Assembly (NCBI GenBank): GCA_035048485.1
Contig: CM068582.1
Coordinates: forward strand, 12,531,501 to 12,595,500
Origin: Pteria penguin
Taxonomy: Eukaryota; Mollusca; Bivalvia; Pterioida; Pteriidae
Reading direction: 5' to 3'
Length of the DNA: 64,000 nt
Shown: piece after piece, positions 26,701 through 36,259 of the stretch
How positions within the stretch are numbered: the first letter of the stretch is position 1
Layout: each line of letters starts with the position of its first letter
The notes under the pieces: model-generated
What the model was told of the DNA's origin: nothing
Seen by the model: the letters and a program-made list of their open reading frames with translations, nothing else
The model's database searches: none
Made by a program: the position numbers and the translations under genes

Positions 26701-28961
26701 TTCGGCTGAGTATTTATTTACCTTTTAATCGACTCTTAAAAGAGTTATCGTTCTTATACGATTCAAGCAATTTCATTGGATTAAAGAAAATGACGTCATT
26801 TCTGCCAAACTCAAAAGAGAAAGTAATTACTTATATTGTAAATATCACGATCGTAATGCCTATTTAAATTGAAGAAAATGTATTATGACGACATGGAGTA
26901 TGTTGTGAAGCCATACCAGTTTGAGCCTAACTAGTTTCAAATATTGGAGGAGCAGGAATACGAGCCAGTGATACGGAGGAATCTGCATCTACATCTGACA
27001 GTTCCGAGACACATACACACATACTGACATAACGATGTCGAAAATATTGCTTTAGTTTAGTCTTAGATCTAGATGAGTGGTACGTAAGCCAATGTTATAA
27101 TATCTATCTATATACGTATATTGCAACATCCTCTTACGAGTAATATGTGCATATTAGACATAGACTACTTTCAGTAATACTAAGCAATCTTACTTAAAAG
27201 GGGGGGAGGGGGGGGGGCTTAATTCAAGATCCAAATACTGTGCTTTATAAATGATCAAAATTGTAATTTAAACAGTGGAAATTGGAATAACTGGGAAGAG
27301 ATACTTAGGCTACAATCAATTGAAAAAAAAAGAAAATATTACCTTAAAGTTGTCGGTTTACATACAGTTTTATGACTATTACATGTATACACGTATAAGT
27401 CCTTGCATGTATTCAGTGACATACATACACATGTATATGTATATAGGTCTCTGATATATTGCAATATATGTATATTTGATATATTTGTGTTCATAATTTT
27501 CTGCCCCCCCCCCCCCCCCTGTTACTATGCTTTTGTTTTTAAAGTATTTTACATCTGAATCCCGTGGTTTTTTTAACCCCCCCCCCCCCCCCTCAACCCC
27601 ATGGAATTACCAGTGCTTTTTTTTTTTTCTTCATCCTTGTCATTTTTGTATTGATACTTTTTTGGGGTTTTATTTTTACTGTATCCAAATACATATTTTC
27701 ATGACAACTAACCATATCAATGCAAAGTTTGAAGAGCTCGATTCAATACATTCCTTCAACCTTGGTTGATTAGGGCTTACCATTACTTTCAACAATTTCT
27801 TCAGTTACATTGCAACATGGAAGTGGGAGGATTAACAACAAAGTGGTGCAACCCGTGAATTGAACAACAGACCTTCTGCACTGTAATCCAAGTGCTTAAC
27901 ATATACACCAACTCTGCCCCATTGCTTCAAAATTAGGGATTTTACACATACAGTTCTCTTTCCATACTATAGGTGCTCCTGTGGCCATTTAAAGATAATG
28001 CTCACACATCTATAGTGTTGTTGCTGCAAACTGAATATGATTTAGAGGGATATGTGAAGACATGTTGTTTTGGGTTCATATCTGAAATCAAATTTGCTTT
28101 TGTTTTTATTAGAATTTAAAGTTTAGATGCAGAAAAGAGCTATTATATTTCCTTTAATATTTGACCTCCTTTGATGTATTAGTTTGGGTTTAATTACAGA
28201 TATGGTGAGGATTGTAACTGAATAACAATTTTGTCCATTACTCAATATATATTGAATATTGAATTTTTATTAGATTCTTGGATTTTTTCAACTTTGTTGC
28301 CAAAGGGTTATTTTTACCTAATTCAGGACCATTGATTTATGATACTACAATTACAATCACAAAATTTATAATCCTCAAGAATGGCTTTGAGGTACTAAGT
28401 ACATGTATGCATTTGAAATCATAGAATAAATGCAAGGATCTTCATCTTAGTGTCAGTTAATGAATTAACTCAAAATATACTAGTGTCTGTTATAACAGTG
28501 TGCTATTACATCACACTGCATGGAAGATCAATAATGACAAAACTGAAGATGTAAAGATAAAAAAACAATAAAAAAATTTCTCAGGTAGTGTTTTTGTTGT
28601 TGAAATATAAATATAGTTTATAAAGAATCCCACTTGATATTAACGTATCTTATGTTTGATAACTAGAGCTGGGAGATAGCTATAAGAATTTTTATACATA
28701 TCCTCAGACAACTTTAGACAAGACATGTATAGAAATAAGGAAATTGCCCCTGAACTCCTTAAATATATATTTATAGTGTTCTGTAGGTGCTCTTACAGTT
28801 ACAAACATCATGATCAATTAATTTTGGAAGGTCTTTATACATATATCATAATACTCATAACAAGAGTCTTAGACAGGAACGAATATGAGGAATTATTGGG
28901 TGACTTGTTAGCTGTATTGTATGTTTGTGCTATATATGCATGTATATAATATATATATATA

Positions 28962-28998
<37 letters not shown>

Positions 28999-30244
28999 AT
29001 GCCTACTATACCATCATGTATGGTAAAAATAAATTTTAATATATTTTAAGTGTTTGTGACCATATCTTAATAGAATAATAATACTTAATTTCAACAGTTG
29101 TCTTTTTGTAAAAGCTGACCGTGATAATTTTTTTTTTCATCAAGATGCCGATGAGACGGGAAAACGAAAGTAGTCACATTACAGTACTATCTTTAACTTT
29201 TAAGTCTCAGTTGAATCCTGCAGCTTTAGCAAGAAATGGATTTCGTGCAAAGCAGTCAGGTGTGAAATGATCTAAACATATATGTGAGGACCCTTCTGGT
29301 ATCTATAGCTTGTCCATCTAGTGCTACTTGCATCTGTACTAATGACAGGAACAAGTTCAACAACCCAGTCCATATGAGACTTGTCTCTTCCCATATTCCA
29401 TGTTCTCCGAAATTTCGGAAACTGAAGACACTAACGTCTGAGTTCGTACTGGTATTGTTACATCCAAATACTACACAGTGGACCATGTCCCCACTCAAGA
29501 TTTTATTTAATTATTGTTAACACGTGCACAACGTCTATAGTTTCCTCTACTTTCATTTAAACAATGACAGAAATGACATCACGCGCCGAATAAATACGGA
29601 GATTTACGAATATTACCGAAGAATTCTATAAATAACTTCTCGTTTTTAAAAAAGTACAACGACGTATCGTACATTGGAGTGGGACGATTCTCGTTTGGTT
29701 TAAGAGATGAACAATTTTAGATGCTAAAATTGATTTATAATTTTCACATTTCCTGTGACCTTTAAGCACTCGATTTTGTGTAAGTTATACGGAAACCAGA
29801 GTGCAGTACAGTTAAGAAATCGTGATTCAGTTATACGAAAAAAATTTTTCTTTAACGGCATTGCGCTGTGTTACGGAGTATTTACTTTCATAACATGAAA
29901 ATATTTTTATTTACAAAGTAACTGACAAACTAGTGGGCGACTGAAACAGAATTGATATAAAAGTGTTGTTTTCATATACATAAGTAGGAACTGATGAAAA
30001 TTTGAAACTGGGATACTATAGCTATGTTTTCGTAAACAGAAATGTACATTTCTTGCGTTTTTATCATACGATACTGATTCGAGTTTTAATGTCCGTGTCA
30101 CTTGAAATGAGTTATAAGGTAATACATATATAACACATTATGCGATTGAAGCTTCTATTCAGATGTTCTGTACATAGAGAATACGTTACTAAAGACAAGA
30201 GATTACATACGTCTATATGTATTATTCCACACACACACACACAC

Positions 30245-30331
<87 letters not shown>

Positions 30332-32705
30332 CATTTATATAACTACTATTGACGAAAATTTCTGTTATGATACATGCCTTTCTATAGTCAGAAAATGGCA
30401 GACTTTAATGTCTTCATAAATACTTGTTGCTATTAGGGCACTAAACGGGCCTATTTCGACGCATTAAAAACCCGCTTTTTCGATCTTGTTTATTATTCTC
30501 TATCTTAAATTACATCACATAAAGGTAGATATCTGCAAACTAAGTTGAATTTAGGGAAAGTTTGGATTGAGATTGTTATTTCATATAAAGTTAAAAATAT
30601 TAATGGATAATAACTTGCAGCGCAGTAATACATACTTGAAGTTACATTGACACATCCTGTTGTGGATAAGCAAGAAATTCCACTTCTACAATTACACTTT
30701 TGTTTACATAAATGTCCAAAGTATCCTTGAATACACGAGGATGAACAATTAGTACCAAAAGTGCCAAGTGGACAAGCTGAAATACAACATTTATGCTGGT
30801 ATCAATTACTATCAAAAACTATGGTACTATGGTAAATACGGAAGTACTTTCATGTGATCATATACAATTAGCATGAATCAACGAGGAAAAAAAGGATGAA
30901 TACCATTAGTTAATTCTCCAGCATTTAACATTCGACGGTTATACGAATTGCTATACTGGCTGTGCAGTTCTGAACATGGGTTCTTTTCGCATTAACAAAC
31001 TAGAATATTTTACATTATGATGTTGTTAGATATAAAAAGCATACTTACCATCACAGTTGTGTTTATCTTTATTGAAAAAGTAATTTGGACAGCATTTTCT
31101 GAAACAAAACGCGACACACGTTTTATTGTTTCGAAAGAGCGCGTGCCAACTTAGTAAATTTATATTTATTGTAATACCATGAAAATAAAACAGAAAGAAT
31201 TTTGCTATTTGTATAACATTATATTTATCCAAAGTAATGATTGACATTCATTTGCAATATTTTGGGGAAAATTTGCAGTAGAAAAATTTTGTTTATGGTA
31301 TTTTGAATATGATTGTCTTTTCTCTTACAGCAGTTTCCAATTGATGAAATTCAGTTTCAATAATGCGGCTTAAATCTGATATTTATATACCTTTAATCCT
31401 TAACTACGACTATATGCGATAACTCATTGTAAAAATTCCATGCAATGAGTCTTGAAAGGTACTCTTACTTTTTTGAAAATATATTTGGAAAAATCTAGGG
31501 GAAAACATTTGATAATCAAAAATAATTCCTTAGTCTTTTTTTTGCACTGTTTATGTATAGCAAATACATGTTGCATCAGAAAAATATCTAAACCAATATG
31601 CATTTAACATCAACACGAAACGACTTCAACCTCTCTATTAGAAGCAAAGAACAAAGAAGTACCGAAGTGTTAACTACATCTCGCAGTGCATAGAATAAAA
31701 GGAGAATATCGTGCACAATGTCGCCGATAAATGCGAATCCTAATTAAACTGAGATGGGACTAGATACCAGGGTGGAGTAAGCATCCGTTGCTTGCATGCA
31801 AAATAATTGCAACATACACACATGAACACTTAAAGGAGACTTGGACCCTAAATCAAATTATCCCATTCACTGTATAAAATGCTGTAGAACTGAAACTCTG
31901 CTGTCAGAAATGCACGAATGTCTGTATATATCCATATAATTGGAAATCAAGTACATGTATAGACAAAATGTTTAAGATGACTACTTTGTATGTTCAGATC
32001 GGTTATCTTTAAATGGAGAACTCAGATTTCACCAGGTTCCTATATCGAATATAGAACTTCCTCAGGGACATATTCAAAGGTTCCTGAATATATCCTTGTG
32101 AGAATAGTTTTATTATCCTTGTTAAATCTTGCACACATTCATAGCATTAATCAGAAAGAAATTTTTAAAAATTTGTTGTCTCTGATAATAGAATTGAACA
32201 TCTTAATCTTCCAAAAACCGGATCGACTTATGGTAAATGTCAACCAGTAACATTATTTACAGGAGAGAACTGAAGACATCTGACAAAGCCATATGACGCA
32301 AATCACCAAAGACATGCACACATAACATGATAATAGTAAAATATACACAGAAAAACGACAGAACAAAAATATTCGATTGGGCTGCGGTTACGATACTGAC
32401 TTAGGACGGTCAATTAAAGTAACAAACGTCAGTTGGTGTGGTTAAGATATAACTTATTAACAGGATCCCCATTAGTATTAGACAGATTTGAATATCAATC
32501 AATCCTTTATATATATTTTAAGGCCCATATGAAAAGCTGTACATTTCAGTCGACAAAATTTAAACTAAAAAGAGAAACAAAATACGTTTTCAAAACACTA
32601 TAATACATACCCATCCGGTAATAAACAACCTTCTGCTACAAATCCTACTAATCCAAGAGCAAGTAAGTTTATCATTATCACCATAACGTTATTTTGCCTC
32701 ATCAT
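11536..32705 (-). CDS. Gene 1: modular EGF-type membrane receptor (exons C, D, E modules)
   Basis: A type I membrane receptor read from splice sites and phase. Exon order is: signal peptide 32611-32705; Cys C 31049-31098; EGF C 30636-30776; linker D 24838-24894; Cys D 24039-24091; EGF D 23249-23416; linker E 19090-19144; Cys E 18200-18252; EGF E 17504-17671; transmembrane 12912-13017; juxtamembrane 11875-11918; cytoplasmic 11536-11738. Skipping D gives an uninterrupted frame of 304 codons plus stop. Including D shifts the frame, because linker D has two extra bases. The cysteine pattern (C-x4-G, CC-x11-C, then an eight-cysteine EGF of the CPxGxFGxxC type) is that of bivalve MEGF10/scavenger-receptor-F-like proteins, which bind surface ligands and often act in uptake or immunity. 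The ligand is unknown. Introns hold four SINEs, two MITEs and a THAP-bearing transposon. Not supported by transcripts. Confidence 0.7.
11875..11918 (-). CDS. Gene 1 juxtamembrane exon
   Basis: A 44-base exon, acceptor TTCAG|GAAATTC and donor AAAT|gtaagt, phase 2 in and phase 1 out. It codes [14 protein letters not shown], a basic stretch expected just inside the membrane. Its twin in gene 2 (51715-51758) has the same length and splice sites. Confidence 0.65.
12912..13017 (-). CDS. Gene 1 transmembrane exon
   Basis: A 106-base exon between ACAG|ATTTAAG and TCGAG|gtttgt, phase 1 in and 2 out. After THV it codes [20 protein letters not shown], a membrane-spanning helix with one buried Asp, then KSR. 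The gene 2 twin (53511-53616) has the same length and phases. Confidence 0.7.
13018..15166. other. Gene 1 intron, no other feature seen
   Basis: AT-rich intron sequence between the transmembrane exon and the MITE at 15167. An A-run lies at 14877-14890. Nothing else recognised. Confidence 0.4.
15167..15339. mobile_element. MITE with ~24-bp terminal inverted repeats
   Basis: Left end TAGACCATATTCCGGTTTTG; right end is the reverse complement (CAAAACCGGAATATGGTCTA). Inner sequence is also partly palindromic (GTGACGTTAT / ATGACGTCAC; TCTGTCCGAG / CTCGGACAAAAAGA). A TA target duplication is possible. About 173 bases, no coding capacity. Confidence 0.8.
15721..15759. repeat. G-rich run
   Basis: A near-continuous run of G broken by single T, inside the gene 1 intron. 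Similar G or C runs lie at 16458, 27200, 27505, 27578, 37126, 39308 and 50090. Their lengths are likely unreliable in an assembly. Confidence 0.8.
15890..16290. repeat. Dispersed AAGGTCA-rich repeat, copy 2
   Basis: Shares 'catgccaaatatg', 'cataagcaatggac' and repeated AAGGTCA words with 741-1060, with internal tandem similarity. It lies in the gene 1 intron. Non-coding. Confidence 0.5.
17504..17671 (-). CDS. Gene 1 EGF exon, module E
   Basis: A 168-base exon (acceptor TATAG|CTGG, donor ACTA|gtatgt), phase 1 both sides. It codes [20 protein letters not shown], then [20 protein letters not shown] and GC. This is an eight-cysteine EGF/laminin-type repeat. Confidence 0.75.
17757..17930. mobile_element. 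166-bp MITE with TTAA target duplication
   Basis: The element at 17761-17926 has TACACCGATCCACTTT at the left end and AAAGTGGATCGGTGTA at the right, flanked by TTAA on both sides. The paralogous introns of modules D (near 23488) and B (near 55337) carry a single TTAA at this point, so the site without the insertion is visible. Confidence 0.85.
18200..18252 (-). CDS. Gene 1 Cys exon, module E
   Basis: A 53-base exon, acceptor TTTAG|ATCAAG, donor TACC|gtaagt, phase 2 in and 1 out. It codes [17 protein letters not shown]. The paired cysteines link to the preceding C-x-x-PDG and the following EGF. Confidence 0.7.
18744..19019 (+). mobile_element. tRNA-derived SINE, copy 3 (module E)
   Basis: SINE at about 18758-19006, head partly deleted in the A-box region, B box GAGTTCGAGTGCC, (CAAT)n tail. 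It is flanked by ATATC(a/g)GATCATAC on both sides. The same insertion sits in modules D (24551) and B (56416), so it predates the module duplications. Confidence 0.8.
19090..19144 (-). CDS. Gene 1 linker exon, module E
   Basis: A 55-base exon, acceptor AACAGTAG|AAATGG and donor GACGG|gtaaat, phase 1 in and 2 out. It codes [18 protein letters not shown]. It has no signal sequence of its own, consistent with being internal and spliced from an upstream EGF exon. Confidence 0.6.
19145..21870. repeat. Module E intron block (segmental duplication)
   Basis: This block is repeated with module D at 24895-26608 plus 29766-30190, and with module B at 56822-59300. Between 20840 and 21500 it is rich in TTATACGGAACT and TTCCGTTTAA words, giving loose inverted structure. 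No coding exon was found in it. Confidence 0.75.
22014..22100 (+). repeat. Solo Penelope tail fragment (opposite orientation)
   Basis: Carries the tail core: 'tatatgtgac', 'ttgcaagcaggagatgctca' and 'cacctgatctcactccatca'. It lies on the opposite strand to the 59302-60690 copy. No RT sequence is attached. Confidence 0.65.
22145..23248. repeat. Module D downstream intron block
   Basis: Matches 53973-55084 (module B) nearly throughout, and more weakly the module E intron around 16950-17500. Marks the shared extent of the D/B duplication. Short minus-strand frames inside it are not conserved between copies. Confidence 0.7.
23249..23416 (-). CDS. Gene 1 EGF exon, module D
   Basis: 168 bases, same splice sites and phases as module E (TATAG|CTGATT; ACAA|gtatgt). 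It codes an intact EGF repeat with [20 protein letters not shown] and the same eight cysteines. The exon is intact although the module's linker is broken. Confidence 0.7.
23629..23933 (+). mobile_element. tRNA-derived SINE, copy 4 (modules D and B)
   Basis: SINE at 23643-23920 with a second head type (CCGGTGTGGGCTAGTGG). It is flanked by ATCTTACATGGTT on both sides. The same insertion is at 55477 in module B. In module E the site is empty ('tatcttacatgatttg' near 18083). Confidence 0.85.
24039..24091 (-). CDS. Gene 1 Cys exon, module D
   Basis: 53 bases, acceptor TTTAG|ATCAAG, donor GACC|gtaagt. It codes [17 protein letters not shown]. Open and with the expected phases. Confidence 0.65.
24551..24810 (+). 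mobile_element. tRNA-derived SINE, copy 5 (module D)
   Basis: Same insertion as copies at 18758 and 56416 (left flank GATCATA). About 75 bases covering the (CAAT)n tail and right target duplication are missing here compared with module B. Confidence 0.8.
24838..24894 (-). pseudogene. Gene 1 linker exon, module D (frameshifted)
   Basis: Same splice sites as linkers E and B but 57 instead of 55 bases. There is an extra A just after the acceptor and another within GGACAAGCTG. Read in the phase required by the neighbours, it meets a TAA. Either module D is skipped or it is dead; a sequencing slip is also possible because both extra bases are in short A runs. Confidence 0.6.
26878..26934 (+). pseudogene. 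Short coding-like scrap in Kolobok-like element
   Basis: An 18-codon frame ends [13 protein letters not shown] before TAG, followed by acidic-looking sequence in other frames. PYxFEP motifs occur in P2X7-like proteins found near transposon genes in invertebrates, but this link is a weak guess. Confidence 0.2.
28966..28997. repeat. (GT)n microsatellite
   Basis: A run of about 15 GT units preceded by (TA)n, inside the Kolobok-like element. Confidence 0.9.
29208..29486 (-). pseudogene. THAP-domain coding remnant
   Basis: Opens [20 protein letters not shown], the C-x4-C start of a THAP zinc finger, then FSFRNF. After one frame change it reads a Trp region and ends [20 protein letters not shown] before AGFN-stop. 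The C-x2-H pair and the roughly 90-residue span match the THAP family (C2CH DNA-binding). THAP domains serve as the end-binding domain in P and Kolobok transposases. The frameshift and stop show it is not functional. Confidence 0.7.
30226..30329. repeat. (AC)n(ATAC)n(TA)n compound microsatellite
   Basis: About 100 bases of pure simple repeat. The plus-strand frame through it (YIYIYI) is an artefact. Confidence 0.95.
30636..30776 (-). CDS. Gene 1 EGF exon, module C
   Basis: 141 bases, acceptor TTTCAG|CTTGTC, donor TTCAA|gtatgt, phase 1 both sides. It codes [20 protein letters not shown], then [20 protein letters not shown] and GC. It lacks the short Pro/Ser lead of the D/E/B exons. Nearly identical to module A at 63239-63379. 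Confidence 0.75.
31049..31098 (-). CDS. Gene 1 Cys exon, module C
   Basis: 50 bases, acceptor TTTCAG|AAAATGC, donor GATG|gtaagt, phase 2 in and 1 out. It codes [16 protein letters not shown]. One residue shorter than the D/E/B form. Confidence 0.7.
31752..31822 (-). repeat. Degenerate Penelope-tail-like sequence
   Basis: Shows weak but ordered likeness to the Penelope tail core: 'gagatggg', 'ggagtaagcatcc', 'ttgcttgcatgcaa'. Possibly an old copy; low certainty. Confidence 0.3.
32611..32705 (-). CDS. Gene 1 signal-peptide exon
   Basis: 95 bases from the double ATG (32700-32705) to the donor GATGG|gtatgt, phase 2 out. It codes MMRQNN, then the hydrophobic run [20 protein letters not shown]. 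Signal-peptidase cleavage is likely after the FVA, leaving EGCLLPDG at the mature N-terminus. The CLLPDG end corresponds to the CWTPDG end of the linker exons, so linker and signal exons are related in position. Confidence 0.75.
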
Positions 32706-32741
32706 AAAACATATTTCAACGTTTCTTCCGCATTCTGTGGG

Positions 32742-32751
32742 TTTATATAAA
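32742..32751 (-). promoter_or_regulatory. TATA box of gene 1
   Basis: TTATATAAA on the minus strand lies about 37-45 bases before the start codon. A start of transcription 25-30 bases downstream would give a very short leader, about 10-15 bases. Confidence 0.5.
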
Positions 32752-32759
32752 TGTTAAAT

Positions 32760-33654
32760 ACGGAAAAAGCATATCCCGTGACCACTTCATGGTATAGATT
32801 TCCGGAAACATTAACTTATCTGACTTCAATGAGATTGAGACTATTTGTGGAATTAAATAAAAATTTTCATTACAACTATTATTTCATAACAAAGTATATC
32901 ATCATCATCATCTTCTGGGATTGTTAGAGCAATAATTATGTGAAGTTAAAATCTGATTTGATTCGAGATTTTTAAAATTATATCAAGAAGAAACGCCACA
33001 TCAAAATCATACGAATTTGGGCTGTAAATAGACATATAATATATAGGGAAAATAATCTTATATTTTTATTTGCTTATATTACAGGAATAAGAGGAATCTT
33101 ATAATGCCAATGATGCAAAGAGATAACTTTATAATATGATTCATATTAAGGCTTTGGGCAAAAATAAAATGTACATTAAATATTAATACCTCATTTAACT
33201 TCATCCGCAAACAGGAAAAGTTTGTAAAAGTTTCATTACACTTGAGCAATTGTGGTTAATGTAAAGCCTTATATATACAAAAAAAATTGATGGTGTGGTG
33301 TTGTCCTGTACAGTTGACTTCAGCGTATTGGTATGATGGTCTGTTTATCATACATATATAGCATATGTCCATGACCAGCATGTAGACCCAAAACAGGTGT
33401 GACATTTTAATAAGAAATCACAAAGTGGAAAGCAAGCAAAATTGAACAAAATTCAGTACATGTATACCTCTGTAAAATAAGATTGCTTTAATTAGAAAAA
33501 GAAAATATTGTAAAATCAAGAACTATACGCGTTCATGGGTGCAAAGGAAAATTTTCCTTTTCTGAAATTTTCAGCCAATTACCAATTAAGTAAACGATGT
33601 TAATTTCTAGGCTATTTAAAATCCATGTCAGTGTTACAAATTATTACCCTTTGC
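32760..33654. other. No gene seen
   Basis: AT-rich sequence upstream of gene 1. Nothing supported besides the promoter. Confidence 0.4.
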
Positions 33655-33777
33655 ACGGGGCATCGGTTTTTGTCTCATCCGAAAGACAGAACGCCGGTAT
33701 GCCCAGGGCGGGACTCGAACCCGCGACCTCTCTATCTCGAGTCGAGCACCTGATCCACTAAGCCACACCGGATTGAA
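33655..33777 (-). mobile_element. tRNA-derived SINE, 3'-truncated
   Basis: On the minus strand it has the CCGGTGTGGCTTAGTGG A box and the GGGTTCGAGTCCC B box, then 'gttctgtctttcggatgaga'. It ends abruptly in the body. The only SINE in the window on the minus strand. Confidence 0.8.
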
Positions 33778-35782
33778 ATATTTACTGCCAAATTAACTGA
33801 TATTTGAATATTAAATAAATGTTAAAAAGTATTAATTACTTATTTTGTGAGTAGTTATTAATTACCTCACCTTTACAGAAATTAAAGATTTTTAATAGTA
33901 TTGAACCGCAAAACAATTAAGCATGCATGAGTTCTGGTTCTTTAGAAAAATCAATGCTTTTCTAAAAAGAAGGGTGCAAGAGTTGTCTATCTGTATAATA
34001 ATCTTATTGAAGAAAAGTAGACAGGAAAATAATCATTCACCAGCCATGGTGAATTGAGGAATCTAAATCGTCCTGTAAAAATACTGAATAATAATTTAGC
34101 AAGACGGCAGGGAACATAATATTGAGTACTGGGGTTGATGTTTTCAAAACCTTGACAGTTTCAACTGAATATTTGAATAAGTAAAAGAAGCACAGGTTTA
34201 CAAACACATGGTATTTATGTATAATCAGGGTTGAAATGAAAACAACTAACACAAAAAGAAAGTAAGGAAATTCGTGCCGAAGGAAATACCAGTATTCTAT
34301 TATTATTTTAAATGCAAAGTCAGTCTGACAAACAGTTGTAAAACATTCCTATAGTTGTATACCCTACAATTCGATATAATTTAAAAAACTAGGGCATGTA
34401 AAACAAAAACTGTATTTGTCTCGTATGGCTGAAGTTATTAACTTTGCGTTAATAACATCTTTTGTTGCTTCAAACCTTCGGAGATATCAAAATAAAAAGA
34501 AAATACTTCTTAAATAAAGAGGGTATTCCATAAATACAACCGTAACCTGACTTCACGCATGCGCAGTTTAATCAAAACAAATACGACGAAGGGAGACCAA
34601 AAGAAAACAATTTCAGTAAATACTAACTTTAGCAGACTTGAATGCAGATTTTCAAAGTTTCTCGTCAAGTTTATTTACCTCGTCAAGTTTATTTACCTCG
34701 CTCTCCATGATGCGACTTCCGAATTAGATCACGTGATAGGTTGGTTGTAAACATTCTGTTTACAAACATCGCGTTTAGACAGCCTCATCTCACTTAATAC
34801 GACGAATTTGATCACAACATTTGCAAGGGCCTTTTTTAAATATGTTTTAGACTTATATATACAATCCAAAAAGTTTAGAATAAATTTACCAATAATATGC
34901 GAACATAGGGTATACAACTTTAAACTAAGGGGGTATATCCATCACACATAGCTCTATCCTTAGATTGGTTCTCTGGCTTTCAGTTTTAGATTAGTCAGGT
35001 ATTAATTTTCTCTTCAAATGTTAATAGTAATATTTTGATGTTAACAATGATGGCAATGGTCTTCACCAAAGACACATTAATGTCCAATATGGCATATGGT
35101 GCACTAAATGAATACATTTATAGTCTATATCTTCTTATATTTATCATATATATTTAGTGCATTTTAGTTAATGCGCGGATGTATATAATAAACATGGTTA
35201 CCACTGTGTCGATAGCAATGACAGTGAGATGTCTATTCCCTACGGGATCATCAGACACATGATGAGAAATATACCATAACATATAACTATGTTTTGAATA
35301 TCTGAAATTAAAAAGTATGGTGTCATGGATAGTGCAGATTTTAAGATGATTTTGATGAAATGTTTGTAATATTTCGGGGTCCTACTTAATGATTGAAGGT
35401 ATATTTTTTTTATATATATAATAGTGTTATTCCCATCGGAGTTTGCTAGTTTTCCTCCTGGACACATGATCTCATCTCTCAATTTCAGAATGTCTGATGT
35501 GGTACATTGTTGCTAGTGCCAAAGTCACTTGACACGTCAGCTACTTTCGTCACTTGATGAGGGAAGGTAAAATCTACCTCCTCTCCTGATTAACCTATAT
35601 ATAAATGGTAAATGTTTATTTATGTAGAAGAAAACTAAATTGAAATGACGAGAAATGCGGTAACTAGCCGATAAATAAAATGTAAACAGAGAAATGACAT
35701 AAAAATAACAATGACCACGCACCCATGACCACGAGTTTTTTCGTCAGCTCCGCCTCTTTTTGTGAGGTTTCTTTTAACGAAA
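33778..35782. other. No gene seen; promoter-like motifs
   Basis: Sequence near 33961-34030 resembles 41070-41130. A GCATGCGC motif (NRF1-like half) is at about 34557 and TCACGTGA at about 34729. A 17-18-base direct repeat (CGTCAAGTTTATTTAC) lies at about 34664-34698. No coding exon could be supported. Confidence 0.4.
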
Positions 35783-35792
35783 TCTCGCGAGA
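35783..35792 (+). promoter_or_regulatory. TCTCGCGAGA core-promoter element
   Basis: A perfect TCTCGCGAGA palindrome, a known metazoan core-promoter element, lies five bases before an ATG that opens a 26-codon exon. CpG content is high locally compared with the AT-rich surroundings. Confidence 0.55.
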
Positions 35793-35796
35793 CTGA

Positions 35797-35874
35797 ATGG
35801 TTGACACAGAAACCGGCAAATTTGAAACAGGTTTGGAGAAAATGTGTGAGGAAGCCTTCAGACGACAGATCGGG
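35797..35874 (+). CDS. Possible first coding exon, unknown protein
   Basis: From the ATG at 35797 the frame codes 26 residues, beginning MVDTETGKFETGLEKMCEEA, up to a consensus donor GGG|gtaagt at 35875. The polar, charged composition and exact donor are exon-like, and the promoter motif next to it supports a gene start. The frame stays open to 36150 if unspliced. I do not recognise the protein and could not find the next exon. Confidence 0.4.
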
Positions 35875-36259
35875 GTAAGTTATCATTGCCGATTGTTTGC
35901 TTTATGTTTATTTATGTCAGATGCCGAAATGCGTAGAATCGTGCCGGCCATTCCGTTTATCAAAAATGCAAGTTTACGCAACGTTTGTATCATTCATTTA
36001 GGGCCACTACTTGCGGCTATCCAATATCCTGTCTATAACACTAGTAGCAGTAGTATTTTTACTGATGCAAGTCTCAGATCTAGTGGCGGCGCACCGTTAT
36101 CAGTACTTACTGATCAAGAGTATAATATACTTCCAGTACAACTTAAGCTGTAATATTAGTCGTTCAAGTAAACTAAAAATCGTAAACGGACATTACATAG
36201 ATTTAAGCAATCTGCTGCATAGAGAAAACACAGATAATGAACCAAACAGTTGTGTTTGA

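Larger units (their letters stand above)
26609..29765. mobile_element. 3.15-kb Kolobok-like element with THAP remnant
   Basis: The element at 26613-29761 begins AGGTCACAGGAAA and ends with its reverse complement. TTAA lies at both ends (26609-26612 and 29762-29765). It splits the module D intron at a point where module B has an uninterrupted TTTTAAGCACTCC (about 59087). It contains a THAP-type zinc-finger sequence on the minus strand near its right end. TTAA duplication combined with a THAP domain is the profile of the Kolobok superfamily. No DDE catalytic block could be read, so it is decayed or non-autonomous. Confidence 0.75.

Noticed and set aside
30140..30352. Plus-strand frame with (YI)n
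   Set aside because: Translation of a compound microsatellite.
33655..33777. Genuine tRNA gene
   Set aside because: The A and B boxes belong to a SINE head; the anticodon arm is not tRNA-like and the SINE body follows.
35231..35262. Possible hammerhead ribozyme on the minus strand
   Set aside because: CTGATGA is followed by a TCCC-GTA-GGGA hairpin, but the required GAAA is AATA and no third stem was found.
36011..36259. Plus-strand frame with a signal-peptide-like start
   Set aside because: Overlaps the unspliced read-through of the 35797 frame in another phase, with no domain, splice or promoter support.
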